The notes beneath the pieces are model-generated. The model was not told the origin of the DNA and ran no database searches. It worked only from the letters and a program-made list of their open reading frames with translations. Below, piece by piece: positions 1 to 5,070 of a DNA stretch of 6,698 bases (position 1 is its first letter; each line of letters begins with the position of its first letter). This DNA comes from Deltaproteobacteria bacterium (lineage in GTDB: Bacteria; Desulfobacterota; Binatia; UBA9968): positions 1 to 6,698 of the forward strand of contig JAHFAP010000177.1 in the NCBI GenBank assembly GCA_023250495.1. Direction: 5' to 3'. Made by a program: the position numbers and the translations under genes.

Positions 1-234
1 GAGCATCGCCTGGAGGGCTAGAGAGCTGCCCGGAATACTGATCGCTTCGGCGGCGATACCGTATTTTTCGTAGAAATTCGCCTCCTTCGCCAGCCAGAGC
101 GTCATCTGCGTTGCCGACGCGGAGCCGCCGCCAACCCTAAGTTTGTCGGGTCGTTTTTCCTGACCAAAGGCGGGCGAAGAACATAACGCGGCAAGGATGA
201 GAACGATGGGTATTGCAGAGCGCATCGTTTTCAT
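1..234 (-). CDS. ABC transporter substrate-binding protein, SsuA/NMT1-like (N-terminal part)
   Basis: The first 78 codons are visible and the gene runs off the left edge, so the C-terminus is missing. Residues 1-24 form a signal peptide: basic MKTMR start, hydrophobic core IPIVLILAAL, and a likely signal peptidase I site after A-F-G at 22-24. A Cys at 18 lies in AALC, which lacks the small residue a lipobox needs. The mature start has the SsuA/TauA/NMT1 pattern: KLRVGGGSAS, then LWLAKEANFYEKYGI, then a loop with IPGSSLALQAML. In this family such proteins bind a small organic solute in the periplasm and deliver it to an ABC permease. The ligand cannot be read from this piece. The ATG at 234 is chosen because GGAG lies 5 nt upstream; Met4 is a weaker alternative. 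The gene starts 13 nt after the stop of a truncated toxin frame, so its native promoter may have been replaced. Confidence 0.85.
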   Translation of the reverse strand, partial: MKTMRSAIPIVLILAALCSSPAFGQEKRPDKLRVGGGSASATQMTLWLAKEANFYEKYGIAAEAISIPGSSLALQAML

Positions 235-239
235 TTTTG

Positions 240-243
240 CTCC
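240..243 (-). promoter_or_regulatory. Shine-Dalgarno site of the substrate-binding protein gene
   Basis: GGAG on the minus strand ends 5 nt before the ATG at 234. It fixes the start of the signal-peptide-bearing frame and lies between that start and the stop codon of the toxin remnant. An overlapping ATG at 246-244 opens a frame that stops after three codons, so it is not a competing start. Confidence 0.6.
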
Positions 244-247
244 ATGA

Positions 248-370
248 TCAGATTAGCTCACAACGGATTTTGAAGAGGAAATTACTACCGTCGATCGGAT
301 CGTTATCGATGATTTGGAAAGTCTTTACCTTAGGGGAAGCTCGGAGGACAGCTTCAAGTTGGGGAAGCAT
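248..370 (-). pseudogene. Truncated toxin, probable TumE/DUF6516-type (N-terminal remnant)
   Basis: This is a 40-codon frame starting at ATG 370 and ending in TGA at 250-248. It begins MLPQLEAVLRASPKV and continues through KTFQIIDNDPIDGSNFLFK to KIRCELI. The opening (short amphipathic helix, an ASP turn, then two beta-strand-like segments) resembles the start of TumE/DUF6516-type toxins as I recall them, which are roughly 100-130 residues. The family assignment is inference. What is seen: the frame starts 17 nt inside the upstream 119-aa gene, the usual antitoxin-toxin overlap. It then ends at about a third of the expected length, with the start codon of an unrelated secreted protein 13 nt beyond. 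The region encoding the rest of the fold is absent, so activity is not expected. The alternative is a genuine 40-aa peptide, which I consider less likely. Confidence 0.5.
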
Positions 371-713
371 TCTGCAAGTCTGCCTCCACTGCCTGCCAGC
401 GGGCGAGGAACTGCTCGGCGGCCTGCCATTCCTCTAAATCATCTTCTGCCCGAACTATCTGTCGTTGCCTATCCAGGGTGGCTAACGCAGAAATCTTACC
501 GGAACCCTGGCACAGAGCTGCAACCTGCTTAGCAAACTGTTCCACCGAGGTCTGGTAGAAAGAACGATAATGTTCGGCTCGTTCCTGATATCGCCTCACC
601 TGTCTTTGAACGTAGTCGTCAGCCAGCATCTTCAGCGCCTCAGCCTCGTCCTTACAAATCCCATGCGTGAGAAAGGGGGCGACGATTTTTTTGACGGCTT
701 CAGGCCCACTCAT
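354..713 (-). CDS. Probable antitoxin of a TumE-like toxin-antitoxin pair (119 aa)
   Basis: A 119-aa, largely helical, charged protein. Residues 1-35 (start MSGPEAVKKIVAPFLTHGI, then DEAEALKMLADDY) look like a short helical unit of the kind that dimerises or binds DNA. Residues 36-66 form a long helix rich in Q, R and E (VQRQVRRYQERAEHYRSFY). Residues 89-114 form an acidic, Trp-containing helix (AEDDLEEWQAAEQFLARW). The layout matches small proteins I recall preceding TumE/DUF6516-type toxins. The neighbouring frame at 370-248 overlaps its 3' end by 17 nt, which supports the pairing. If correct, it neutralises the toxin and probably represses its own operon. Its partner is truncated, so it may be an orphan antitoxin able to protect against related toxins elsewhere. 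The ATG at 713 is the first start after an in-frame TGA; a weak AGGG lies upstream. The Nudix gene ends 51 nt upstream, so the two could be co-transcribed. Function is inferred from context. Confidence 0.55.
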   Translation of the reverse strand: MSGPEAVKKIVAPFLTHGICKDEAEALKMLADDYVQRQVRRYQERAEHYRSFYQTSVEQFAKQVAALCQGSGKISALATLDRQRQIVRAEDDLEEWQAAEQFLARWQAVEADLQNASPT

Positions 714-764
714 GCTTCAAACCCTACCACGCCTCTCAGCCCTCTGCAATAATATGCTCCTCTG

Positions 765-1166
765 TCATTTTTCTCTTCCCAACAACGGGAGCACCTTCTG
801 GTAAAACTCGCGGTCCCCTTCAAAGGTGCTGTCCAGTTCGCAGATCTCTTCCACCGTGAGCCAGCGAGCGTCGCTTACTTCCCTCTTGTCGAGCACCAAT
901 TCTCCGGCAACGTATTCAGCGAGCCACCAGTTCAGTCTGAAAGTTCCGCGCGATGAAATGTTTTCCCACACCTTGCGCAGCGGCCGCACCGTCAACCCAA
1001 CCTCTTCCCTCGCCTCGCGAACCACCGCTGCCTTCTGGCTCTCTCCAGGCTCGACCTCCCCGCTAACCGGCGCCCAGTACCCCGCGCCCCGCACACTCGG
1101 CGCCCTTTCGATAAGGAGCACCTTGTCGCCCTTCGTTATCACCGCAACAACCGCCTCAAGCATCAT
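765..1166 (-). CDS. Nudix hydrolase (MutT-like)
   Basis: A 133-aa single-domain Nudix protein of typical length. The Nudix box GX5EX7REUXEEXGU is fully conserved: G36, E42, then R50-E51 and E54-E55-V56-G57-L58. These form the loop-helix-loop that binds divalent metal and cleaves nucleoside-diphosphate-linked substrates. The N-terminal strand (residues 4-20, EAVVAVITKGDKVLLIE) and the later W-LAEY-AGE and D-RWLTVEEI segments are also typical. The family hydrolyses oxidised or non-canonical dNTPs, NDP-sugars, dinucleoside polyphosphates and similar compounds; nothing here specifies which. Two ATGs are adjacent (1166 and 1163). GGAAAG directly abuts the first and is better spaced for the second, so translation may begin at 1163. 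The gene has 133 nt of non-coding DNA upstream and may head an operon with the antitoxin downstream. A C-terminal linker and Trp at 101-102 in ARWLT match the usual substrate-side strand. Confidence 0.9.
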   Translation of the reverse strand: MMLEAVVAVITKGDKVLLIERAPSVRGAGYWAPVSGEVEPGESQKAAVVREAREEVGLTVRPLRKVWENISSRGTFRLNWWLAEYVAGELVLDKREVSDARWLTVEEICELDSTFEGDREFYQKVLPLLGREK

Positions 1167-1172
1167 CTTTCC

Positions 1173-1206
1173 AGATATCTACTGATATCGTGTCCCACTT
1201 GCGTGG
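1173..1206. promoter_or_regulatory. Possible operator region upstream of the Nudix gene
   Basis: Two GATATC palindromes (1174-1179 and 1184-1189) lie exactly 10 bp apart, one helical turn, just upstream of the Nudix start. The first extends to the 8-bp palindrome AGATATCT. Immediately beyond is a perfect inverted repeat CCAC-TTGC-GTGG (1195-1206). Such spacing suits a dimeric repressor, but no regulator is identified, short palindromes occur by chance, and no convincing -35/-10 pair was found here. Confidence 0.25.
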
Positions 1207-1299
1207 AATAGTAGAATGATGGGATTCATCCCCATTTCTATGTTGGGAGGATAGGAAATTTACCGCTTGTTTCGGACGGAGAATATCTTTTCGTCGGTG

Positions 1300-1563
1300 T
1301 TAGGCTGCTACCTCGACGGTGGCATAAAAGTCCACTTGTCGCGGCGTGCGCTTCGGAGTGACTGAGCGGTGTCGGGGCTGCGGGGGGTTAACGCGATCTT
1401 CCCGCATTCCTCGCAGGTGAAGTGCAATGGCTTTTTCAATCCGCCGAAGGGCAACGTCAATTGTCTTCCCGGTAGCGACGCAGCCCGGAAGGTCTGGCAC
1501 TGACGCACCCCAGTCACTGTCGGGGTCTTTGTTAACGCGAACCAGATATCGTAACTTTTTCAT
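1300..1563 (-). CDS. hicB: HicB-family antitoxin
   Basis: An 87-aa protein with the HicB partial RNase-H-like fold: MKKLRYLVRVNKD, then DSDWGASVPDLPGCVATGKT (strand, loop and turn with the PDLPGC signature at residues 23-28), then the helix IDVALRRIEKAIALHLRGM, and finally the strand VDFYATVEVAA. HicB proteins bind and block the RNase HicA and, with a DNA-binding domain, repress the operon. Here the tail after residue 60 (PPQPRHRSVTPKRTPRQ) is basic, but no complete helix-turn-helix or ribbon-helix-helix is evident. Its ATG overlaps the hicA stop in an ATGA, indicating translational coupling, and it has its own strong GGAG 7 nt upstream (1574-1571). Length is normal for the short HicB class. 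The stop codon sits in GCCTAAC, a heptamer matching the consensus of integron attC ends, noted separately. Confidence 0.92.
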   Translation of the reverse strand: MKKLRYLVRVNKDPDSDWGASVPDLPGCVATGKTIDVALRRIEKAIALHLRGMREDRVNPPQPRHRSVTPKRTPRQVDFYATVEVAA

Positions 1564-1757
1564 CGCCTCACTCCTTTGAGGCCAGCTTGTCGCATCACTG
1601 AAGCGAGTGTACCCTTCGGCATGTCGTCGCCTGGATGGCCGCTGACGGTCACTCGGCCAGGCTTTCTAGGATGATTAAACTGCCGGTGGCTCCCTTCCGT
1701 TACTACCAAGCGCCACCCATCTGCTTCAAGCAGACGAACCACCTCACGCACCTTCAC
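1560..1757 (-). CDS. hicA: HicA-family toxin (mRNA interferase)
   Basis: A 65-aa protein with the full HicA double-stranded-RNA-binding-like fold: the helix KVREVVRLLEADGWRLV, the catalytic-type histidine H24 in GSHRQFNHP, the strand GRVTVSGHPGDD, and a C-terminal helix GTLASVMRQAGL. HicA cleaves translated mRNA and stops growth unless bound by HicB. All key residues are present, so it should be active. The start is GTG at 1757-1755, which matches the usual family N-terminus exactly; no good Shine-Dalgarno precedes it. The first 14 nt overlap the 3' end of the DUF5678-like gene, so translation may depend on ribosomes finishing that gene. The toxin comes first and the antitoxin second, the standard hicAB order, with a 4-nt overlap. 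Confidence 0.93.
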   Translation of the reverse strand: MKVREVVRLLEADGWRLVVTEGSHRQFNHPRKPGRVTVSGHPGDDMPKGTLASVMRQAGLKGVRR

Positions 1758-2073
1758 AAGGACACTGTGTTAAAGGCTTCCTGGAATAAGTTGTATCATT
1801 GTTGAACGACGCGCGACGCATCCGGCTTGGCTCGTGCTCATGGCCAACGCAGGTCACGAACGGGTGCTTACCTGAATCTTGCGCTTTATGGAAAACTTCA
1901 ACCGGACTGCTGCCGGCAACGATCACATGCCCGTCCGCAAACCCGATCCACTGGTCACGATATTGGGTGAGCAACTCGTTGCGATGTGCCCAGTAGTCCG
2001 CTTCGTTCTTTTGCCAATCGGGATGAATCCTTCGGGCAACCTCGGGCGGCAGTCCCGCAATCAAGCTTTGCAT
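1744..2073 (-). CDS. DUF5678-like protein of unknown function (109 aa)
   Basis: The start is taken at ATG 2073, beginning MQSLIAGLPPEVARRIHPDW. Residues 20-75 carry a DUF5678-like unit: NEADYWAHRNELLTQYRDQW, then IGFADGHVIVAGSSP, then a helix VEVFHKAQDSG and a strand KHPFVTCVGHE. The W-x-x-x-x-DG-x-V-x-x-G pattern is the hallmark. Function is unknown for the family. The C-terminal 25 residues (after RMRRASFNNDTTY) end in CPCEGA and overlap hicA by 14 nt, so the gene is translationally linked to the toxin. A longer reading from TTG 2151 would add 26 residues, but it has no clear ribosome site, whereas ATG 2073 has GAGG 5 nt upstream. From memory, relatives often continue into, or precede, a retropepsin-like protease gene. 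If so, this C-terminus could be a truncation or junction. That is uncertain. Confidence 0.7.
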   Translation of the reverse strand: MQSLIAGLPPEVARRIHPDWQKNEADYWAHRNELLTQYRDQWIGFADGHVIVAGSSPVEVFHKAQDSGKHPFVTCVGHEHEPSRMRRASFNNDTTYSRKPLTQCPCEGA

Positions 2074-2078
2074 AACAA

Positions 2079-2082
2079 CCTC
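2079..2082 (-). promoter_or_regulatory. Shine-Dalgarno site deciding the DUF5678-like start
   Basis: GAGG (TGAGG with the preceding T) ends 5 nt before ATG 2073. It favours the 109-aa product over the 135-aa reading from TTG 2151. Confidence 0.5.
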
Positions 2083-2207
2083 AGGCAAAAGATACTCTAA
2101 TGCCCAGTAGTTCTCAACCTGCGTAGATCGTTGGATAACTAGCACACCCAAGCTCAGCCGCTGGTGTTAGCGCACCCGCGAAAAGATTCCCGGCCCTTTT
2201 TCTCCAC

Positions 2208-2260
2208 CCTAACGGTTACAAGCCCAAACAAAGGAACCAGAAGGCGTACAGGTCGTTTAG
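2208..2260. repeat. Cassette-boundary-like segment A (CCTAACGGTTA...GTTTAG)
   Basis: On the plus strand this segment opens with CCTAACGGTTA (2208-2218) and closes with GTTTAG (2255-2260), whose complement contains the stop codon of the membrane-protein gene. Segment B at 2737-2794 has the same two ends in the same orientation and nearly the same length (53 versus 58 nt), with unrelated middles. The outer CCCTAA/TTTAGGG arms can pair. This recalls integron attC organisation, but the inner arms here do not pair well, so the call is tentative. Confidence 0.35.
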
Positions 2261-2706
2261 GGGCCAACCAAGTTAGTCAAATAGTTGATTAGGCCAAACA
2301 TAAGCCATAGCACAACGAGCACCCACTTGGTCACACAAACGAAGACTGAAACTCGGAGGCCCTCACTTACCACGCCTTCGCGAAATAGTAAGGGCTCCGT
2401 GCCCTGAATCTCCCTCACGGCTTCGACGTAAGCACGCTGCCAAGCCGAATGGCGTTCGATGACGCCTGCGAACAGCAGCGCAAATAGTGCACCCAACACG
2501 GCGAGCGCGGTGATAAGTGGACGCCTGAGCAGTTCAACAGCGCCTCCCTGCCAGCCAATAATGACCGCTGCTCCCACAACCAGTGCCGACTCTACGCCGA
2601 CGTAACGGGTAACCCACGAGTCGACGTTCCTGTCCTCGTTAATTAGCAGATCGATGGCCCGATCAAATAGCTTGTCAGCCTGAACATCGTTCACGTTCCA
2701 CCCCAC
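2257..2706 (-). CDS. Small membrane protein with three predicted helices, unknown function
   Basis: A 149-aa protein I cannot assign to a named family. A soluble N-terminus (residues 1-37, with the acidic helix DKLFDRAIDLLINEDRNVDS) is followed by TM1 at about 38-52 (ESALVVGAAVIIGW) and TM2 at about 65-83 (ITALAVLGALFALLFAGV). A polar loop at 84-117 contains ERHSAWQRAYVEAVREI, and TM3 spans about 118-143. Two close membrane helices followed by a charged W-x-x-x-Y-x-x-x-x-R-x-I loop recalls small membrane proteins found in accessory and defence islands, but this is only a resemblance. The start is GTG 2706, the first start after an in-frame TGA; GTG 2694 is also possible and no start has a strong ribosome site. 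The gene stands alone, with 183 nt to the next start downstream. It is bracketed by two similarly ended segments, suggesting it may be an individual cassette. Confidence 0.7.
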   Translation of the reverse strand: MGWNVNDVQADKLFDRAIDLLINEDRNVDSWVTRYVGVESALVVGAAVIIGWQGGAVELLRRPLITALAVLGALFALLFAGVIERHSAWQRAYVEAVREIQGTEPLLFREGVVSEGLRVSVFVCVTKWVLVVLWLMFGLINYLTNLVGP

Positions 2707-2736
2707 TGCTGGTGGCCATAAGGATAATCACTGGCA

Positions 2737-2794
2737 CCTAACGGTTAGCCGATTCCAGCCTTACGTCAGTTTCGCATGGATGCTGACTGTTTAG
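2737..2794. repeat. Cassette-boundary-like segment B (CCTAACGGTTA...GTTTAG)
   Basis: This segment opens with CCTAACGGTTA (2737-2747), here part of the 11-bp palindrome CTAACGGTTAG, and closes with GTTTAG (2789-2794). Between them is a hairpin GTCAG (2765-2769)/CTGAC (2783-2787) with a 13-nt loop. The outer arms CACCTAAC and GTTTAGTG are imperfect inverted complements. With segment A it flanks the membrane-protein gene as a direct pair. Alternatives are a duplicated operator (TAAC-G-GTTA) or chance. Confidence 0.35.
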
Positions 2795-2920
2795 TGTTCA
2801 GATCGATTCTATTGTGACTCCCATAATTTGACAACAGGATATCAAACCTTCAACCCGTTTATATATCGCTCGAAAGTGGCGTTGAAGCAACGACAAAATA
2901 ATGCTAGAGCCAAGGTCACG

Positions 2921-4987
2921 ATGGCCAAGTATCGCGTGACGGTGGACACCGGGGGGACGTTTTCGGATTTCGTTTTCTTCAACGAAGAGAGCGGCGAGAT
3001 CAGCATCACGAAGCTTCCCTCGACGCCGAAGGAACCTTTTCAAGCCGTGCTCAACGGCGTCAATGAGCTGCTCGGGCAAGGGGTCGCGGCGAAGGACATC
3101 TCTTTCTTCTCCCACGGCACGACCGTCGGCACCAACACGCTGCTCGAAGAGAAAGGCGCGAGAACCGGCCTTCTGGTCACGGAGGGTTTTCGCGGCATCT
3201 ACGAGGTGATGGAGCAGTCGCGCGGCTACGGGCCGGCGACCTATGATCTCTTCTTTGAAAAGCCGAGGCTCCTGGCGCCGCCCTACTACACCGAGGAGAT
3301 TCCCGAGCGCGTGGACTTTCGCGGCCAGGTGCTGAAGCCGATTGATGTCGAATCGTCATTGCAGGCGATCCGCAGGCTGAAGCAGAAAAAAGTCGAGTCG
3401 ATCGCGGCGTGTTTTCTCTTCTCATTCCTCAATCCCGATCACGAGCTGAAAATCAAAGAGATCGTCGAGCAAGAGCTTCCCGAGGCCAGCCTCTCGCTTT
3501 CCTGCGAGGTTCTGCCGCAGATCCGTGAGTTCTACCGCTTGAGCACGACGGTGATCAACGCCTACATCGCGCCGGTGATGAGCCGCTACGTCGGGCTCCT
3601 GGAGCAGCGGCTTAGAGAAATGGGAGTCGCGACACCGAGGCTCTACATCATGCAGTCGAACGGCGGCGTGGCGACGTTCCAGAGCGCGGCGAAGAAGCCG
3701 GTCGCGACGGTCCTTTCCGGTCCGGCCGGAGGCGTCATCGCCTCCCTCGGCATCAGCCAGCGGGCGGGGATAAAAAACATCATCACCTTCGACATGGGAG
3801 GAACGAGCTGCGACGTGGCGCTGATCCACGAGGGAAATCCGGTCATCACCACTCAGGGGAGAATCAGCCAGCGTCCCATCAGCCTTCCCATGCTCGATAT
3901 CCACACGGTCAGCGCCGGCGGCGGAACGATCGCGCGGATCGACGCCGTCGGCGGCGTCCAGGTTGGACCGGACAGCGCGGGCGCCGACCCAGGCCCGATC
4001 TGCTACGATCACGGAGGAGAAGAGGTCACGATCACCGACGCCAACCTGGTGCTCGGCGTGCTGCACCCGGAGAGATTTCTCGGCGGCCGCCTCAAGCTCA
4101 ACCGGGCCAAAGCGGAAAGGTTGGTTGAAGAAAAAATCGCGCGCCGCCTGGGGTTGGATGTTCTGGAGGCCGCGGACGGAATCCTGAAAATCATCAATGC
4201 CAAAATGGAGGAGGCGATTAAGGCGGTCTCTTCGCAGCGCGGTTACGACATCCGCGACTTCACGCTGATCGCCTTCGGCGGCGGTGGCCCTATGCATGCG
4301 GGAAGAATCGCCCTCGACCTGGGAATCCCGACGCTCCTCATCCCCTATACTCCGGGCGTGACGTCAGCATTGGGGCTCCTGCTGGCCGACGTCAAGCATG
4401 ACTACGTGAGGTCGAAGCTCGTGCCGCTCAAAGAGCTGGATCTCGACGAGATCAACCGTCTCTTTTCCCAGCTCACCGAGCAGGCAAAAAAGGATCTCTA
4501 CGCCGAAGGCTTCAGCGACGGCGAGATCGCGCTGCAGCCGTTTCTCGACCTGCGCTATGCGGGCCAGGGATACGAGCTGACCGTGCCCTCTTCCATGCCT
4601 CCTTTTAAAGCGGCGGATCTTGATCTCATGCGCCAACGCTTCGACAGCCAGCACGAGCAGGCCCACGGTCACAAGGCTGAATCCGAGCCGGTCGAGCTGG
4701 TGAGCCTGCGCCTGATCTCCGTAGGTTTGGTGCCGGAAGCGAAGCTTTCTCCCGCGGCGCCGACCGGCAAAAAAGTCGAGGCCGCGCGAACCGGAGAGAG
4801 AAAAATCTTTTTCGGCGAGGAGCACGGGCTGCTCAACTGCCAGATTTACAGCCGCGAGCTGCTGGAGCCGGGACACAGGATTTCCGGCCCGGCGGTGATC
4901 GAGCAGATGGATACCACGACGGTGATCCACCCGGAACAGGAGGCGACGGTGGATGGCTACCGAAATTTAATCGTCAGGGCCAAATGA
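2921..4987 (+). CDS. hyuA: Hydantoinase/oxoprolinase subunit A (HyuA-type, ATP-binding)
   Basis: A complete 688-aa protein of normal length for HyuA. This subunit has the ASKHA (actin-like) ATPase fold. Visible motifs: phosphate-1 loop VDTGGTFSD (residues 8-16); HGTTVGTN (65-72); SGPAGG (266-271); phosphate-2 loop DMGGTSCD (291-298); SAGGGTIARID (331-341); GADPGPICY (354-362) with TDANLVLG; and the adenosine-side FGGGGPMHAGRIALDLG (452-468). The C-terminal domain runs from about 530 to 688. With HyuB, the family uses ATP to phosphorylate and open cyclic amides (N-methylhydantoin, 5-oxoproline, caprolactam) or carboxylates ketones. The substrate cannot be read from sequence. The start is ATG 2921, with AAGG 5 nt upstream and the canonical N-terminus three residues later. 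An in-frame TTG at 2828 would add 31 atypical residues. The Q-H-E-Q-A-H-G-H segment at 577-584 has His where I expect Tyr in most relatives. hyuB follows in the same direction after 83 nt. Confidence 0.93.
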   Translation: MAKYRVTVDTGGTFSDFVFFNEESGEISITKLPSTPKEPFQAVLNGVNELLGQGVAAKDISFFSHGTTVGTNTLLEEKGARTGLLVTEGFRGIYEVMEQSRGYGPATYDLFFEKPRLLAPPYYTEEIPERVDFRGQVLKPIDVESSLQAIRRLKQKKVESIAACFLFSFLNPDHELKIKEIVEQELPEASLSLSCEVLPQIREFYRLSTTVINAYIAPVMSRYVGLLEQRLREMGVATPRLYIMQSNGGVATFQSAAKKPVATVLSGPAGGVIASLGISQRAGIKNIITFDMGGTSCDVALIHEGNPVITTQGRISQRPISLPMLDIHTVSAGGGTIARIDAVGGVQVGPDSAGADPGPICYDHGGEEVTITDANLVLGVLHPERFLGGRLKLNRAKAERLVEEKIARRLGLDVLEAADGILKIINAKMEEAIKAVSSQRGYDIRDFTLIAFGGGGPMHAGRIALDLGIPTLLIPYTPGVTSALGLLLADVKHDYVRSKLVPLKELDLDEINRLFSQLTEQAKKDLYAEGFSDGEIALQPFLDLRYAGQGYELTVPSSMPPFKAADLDLMRQRFDSQHEQAHGHKAESEPVELVSLRLISVGLVPEAKLSPAAPTGKKVEAARTGERKIFFGEEHGLLNCQIYSRELLEPGHRISGPAVIEQMDTTTVIHPEQEATVDGYRNLIVRAK

Positions 4988-5062
4988 AATTTTGAATTTT
5001 GAGTTTTGAATGTTGAATTACAATCCGGAGAATTCAAAATTCATCTTTCAAAATTCAACATT
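4988..5062. repeat. Inverted heptamer-repeat hairpin between hyuA and hyuB
   Basis: Two 32-nt arms (4988-5019 and 5031-5062) flank an 11-nt loop and match at 26 of 32 positions as an inverted repeat. Each arm is a run of four heptamers. On the left they are TTTTGAA, TTTTGAG, TTTTGAA, TGTTGAA; on the complement of the right arm they are TGTTGAA, TTTTGAA, AGATGAA, TTTTGAA. The element is very AT-rich against GC-rich flanks and fills nearly the whole gap between the two subunit genes. It could be a small non-autonomous mobile or extragenic repeat, or a transcript hairpin that attenuates or stabilises. There is no U-run for a classical terminator on the plus strand. Confidence 0.8.
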
Positions 5063-5070
5063 GTATTGCG

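Noticed and set aside
736..768. Ten-codon frame overlapping the Nudix stop (ATGA) before the antitoxin
   Set aside because: It encodes only MTEEHIIAEG, has no recognisable features, and is not in frame with the 119-aa gene. It is most likely incidental, though a coupling leader cannot be excluded.
1219..1235. ATGGGAT...ATCCCCAT hairpin as a terminator after hicB
   Set aside because: The stem is only 6-7 bp with a bulge and a loop of about two nucleotides, and no T-run follows on the minus strand. It may be chance.
1799..2100. Plus-strand frames of 65 and 73 codons opposite the DUF5678-like gene
   Set aside because: They are antisense to a gene with a clear domain pattern and ribosome site, and have no motifs of their own.
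2143..2170. CTAGCACACC...GGTGTTAG as a further attC site or hairpin
   Set aside because: The arms pair imperfectly, the segment is far too short for attC, and its GTTAGCG end does not fit GTTRRRY.
2828..2866. TTGACA at 2828-2833 with TTTATATAT downstream as a hyuA promoter
   Set aside because: The -35 box is perfect, but the AT-rich -10 candidate lies about 25 bp away, far beyond the usual 16-18 bp. No acceptable -10 occurs at the right distance.
2828..2920. TTG 2828 as the hyuA start, adding 31 residues
   Set aside because: The extension is unlike any HyuA N-terminus and lacks a ribosome site, while ATG 2921 has AAGG at 5 nt and gives the canonical start.
3422..4297. Long minus-strand open frame of 291 codons inside hyuA
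   Set aside because: It lies wholly antisense to a strongly motif-bearing hyuA, is rich in R, D, H and A with no domain pattern, and is a usual shadow of GC-rich coding DNA. The same applies to the minus frame at 4364-4930.
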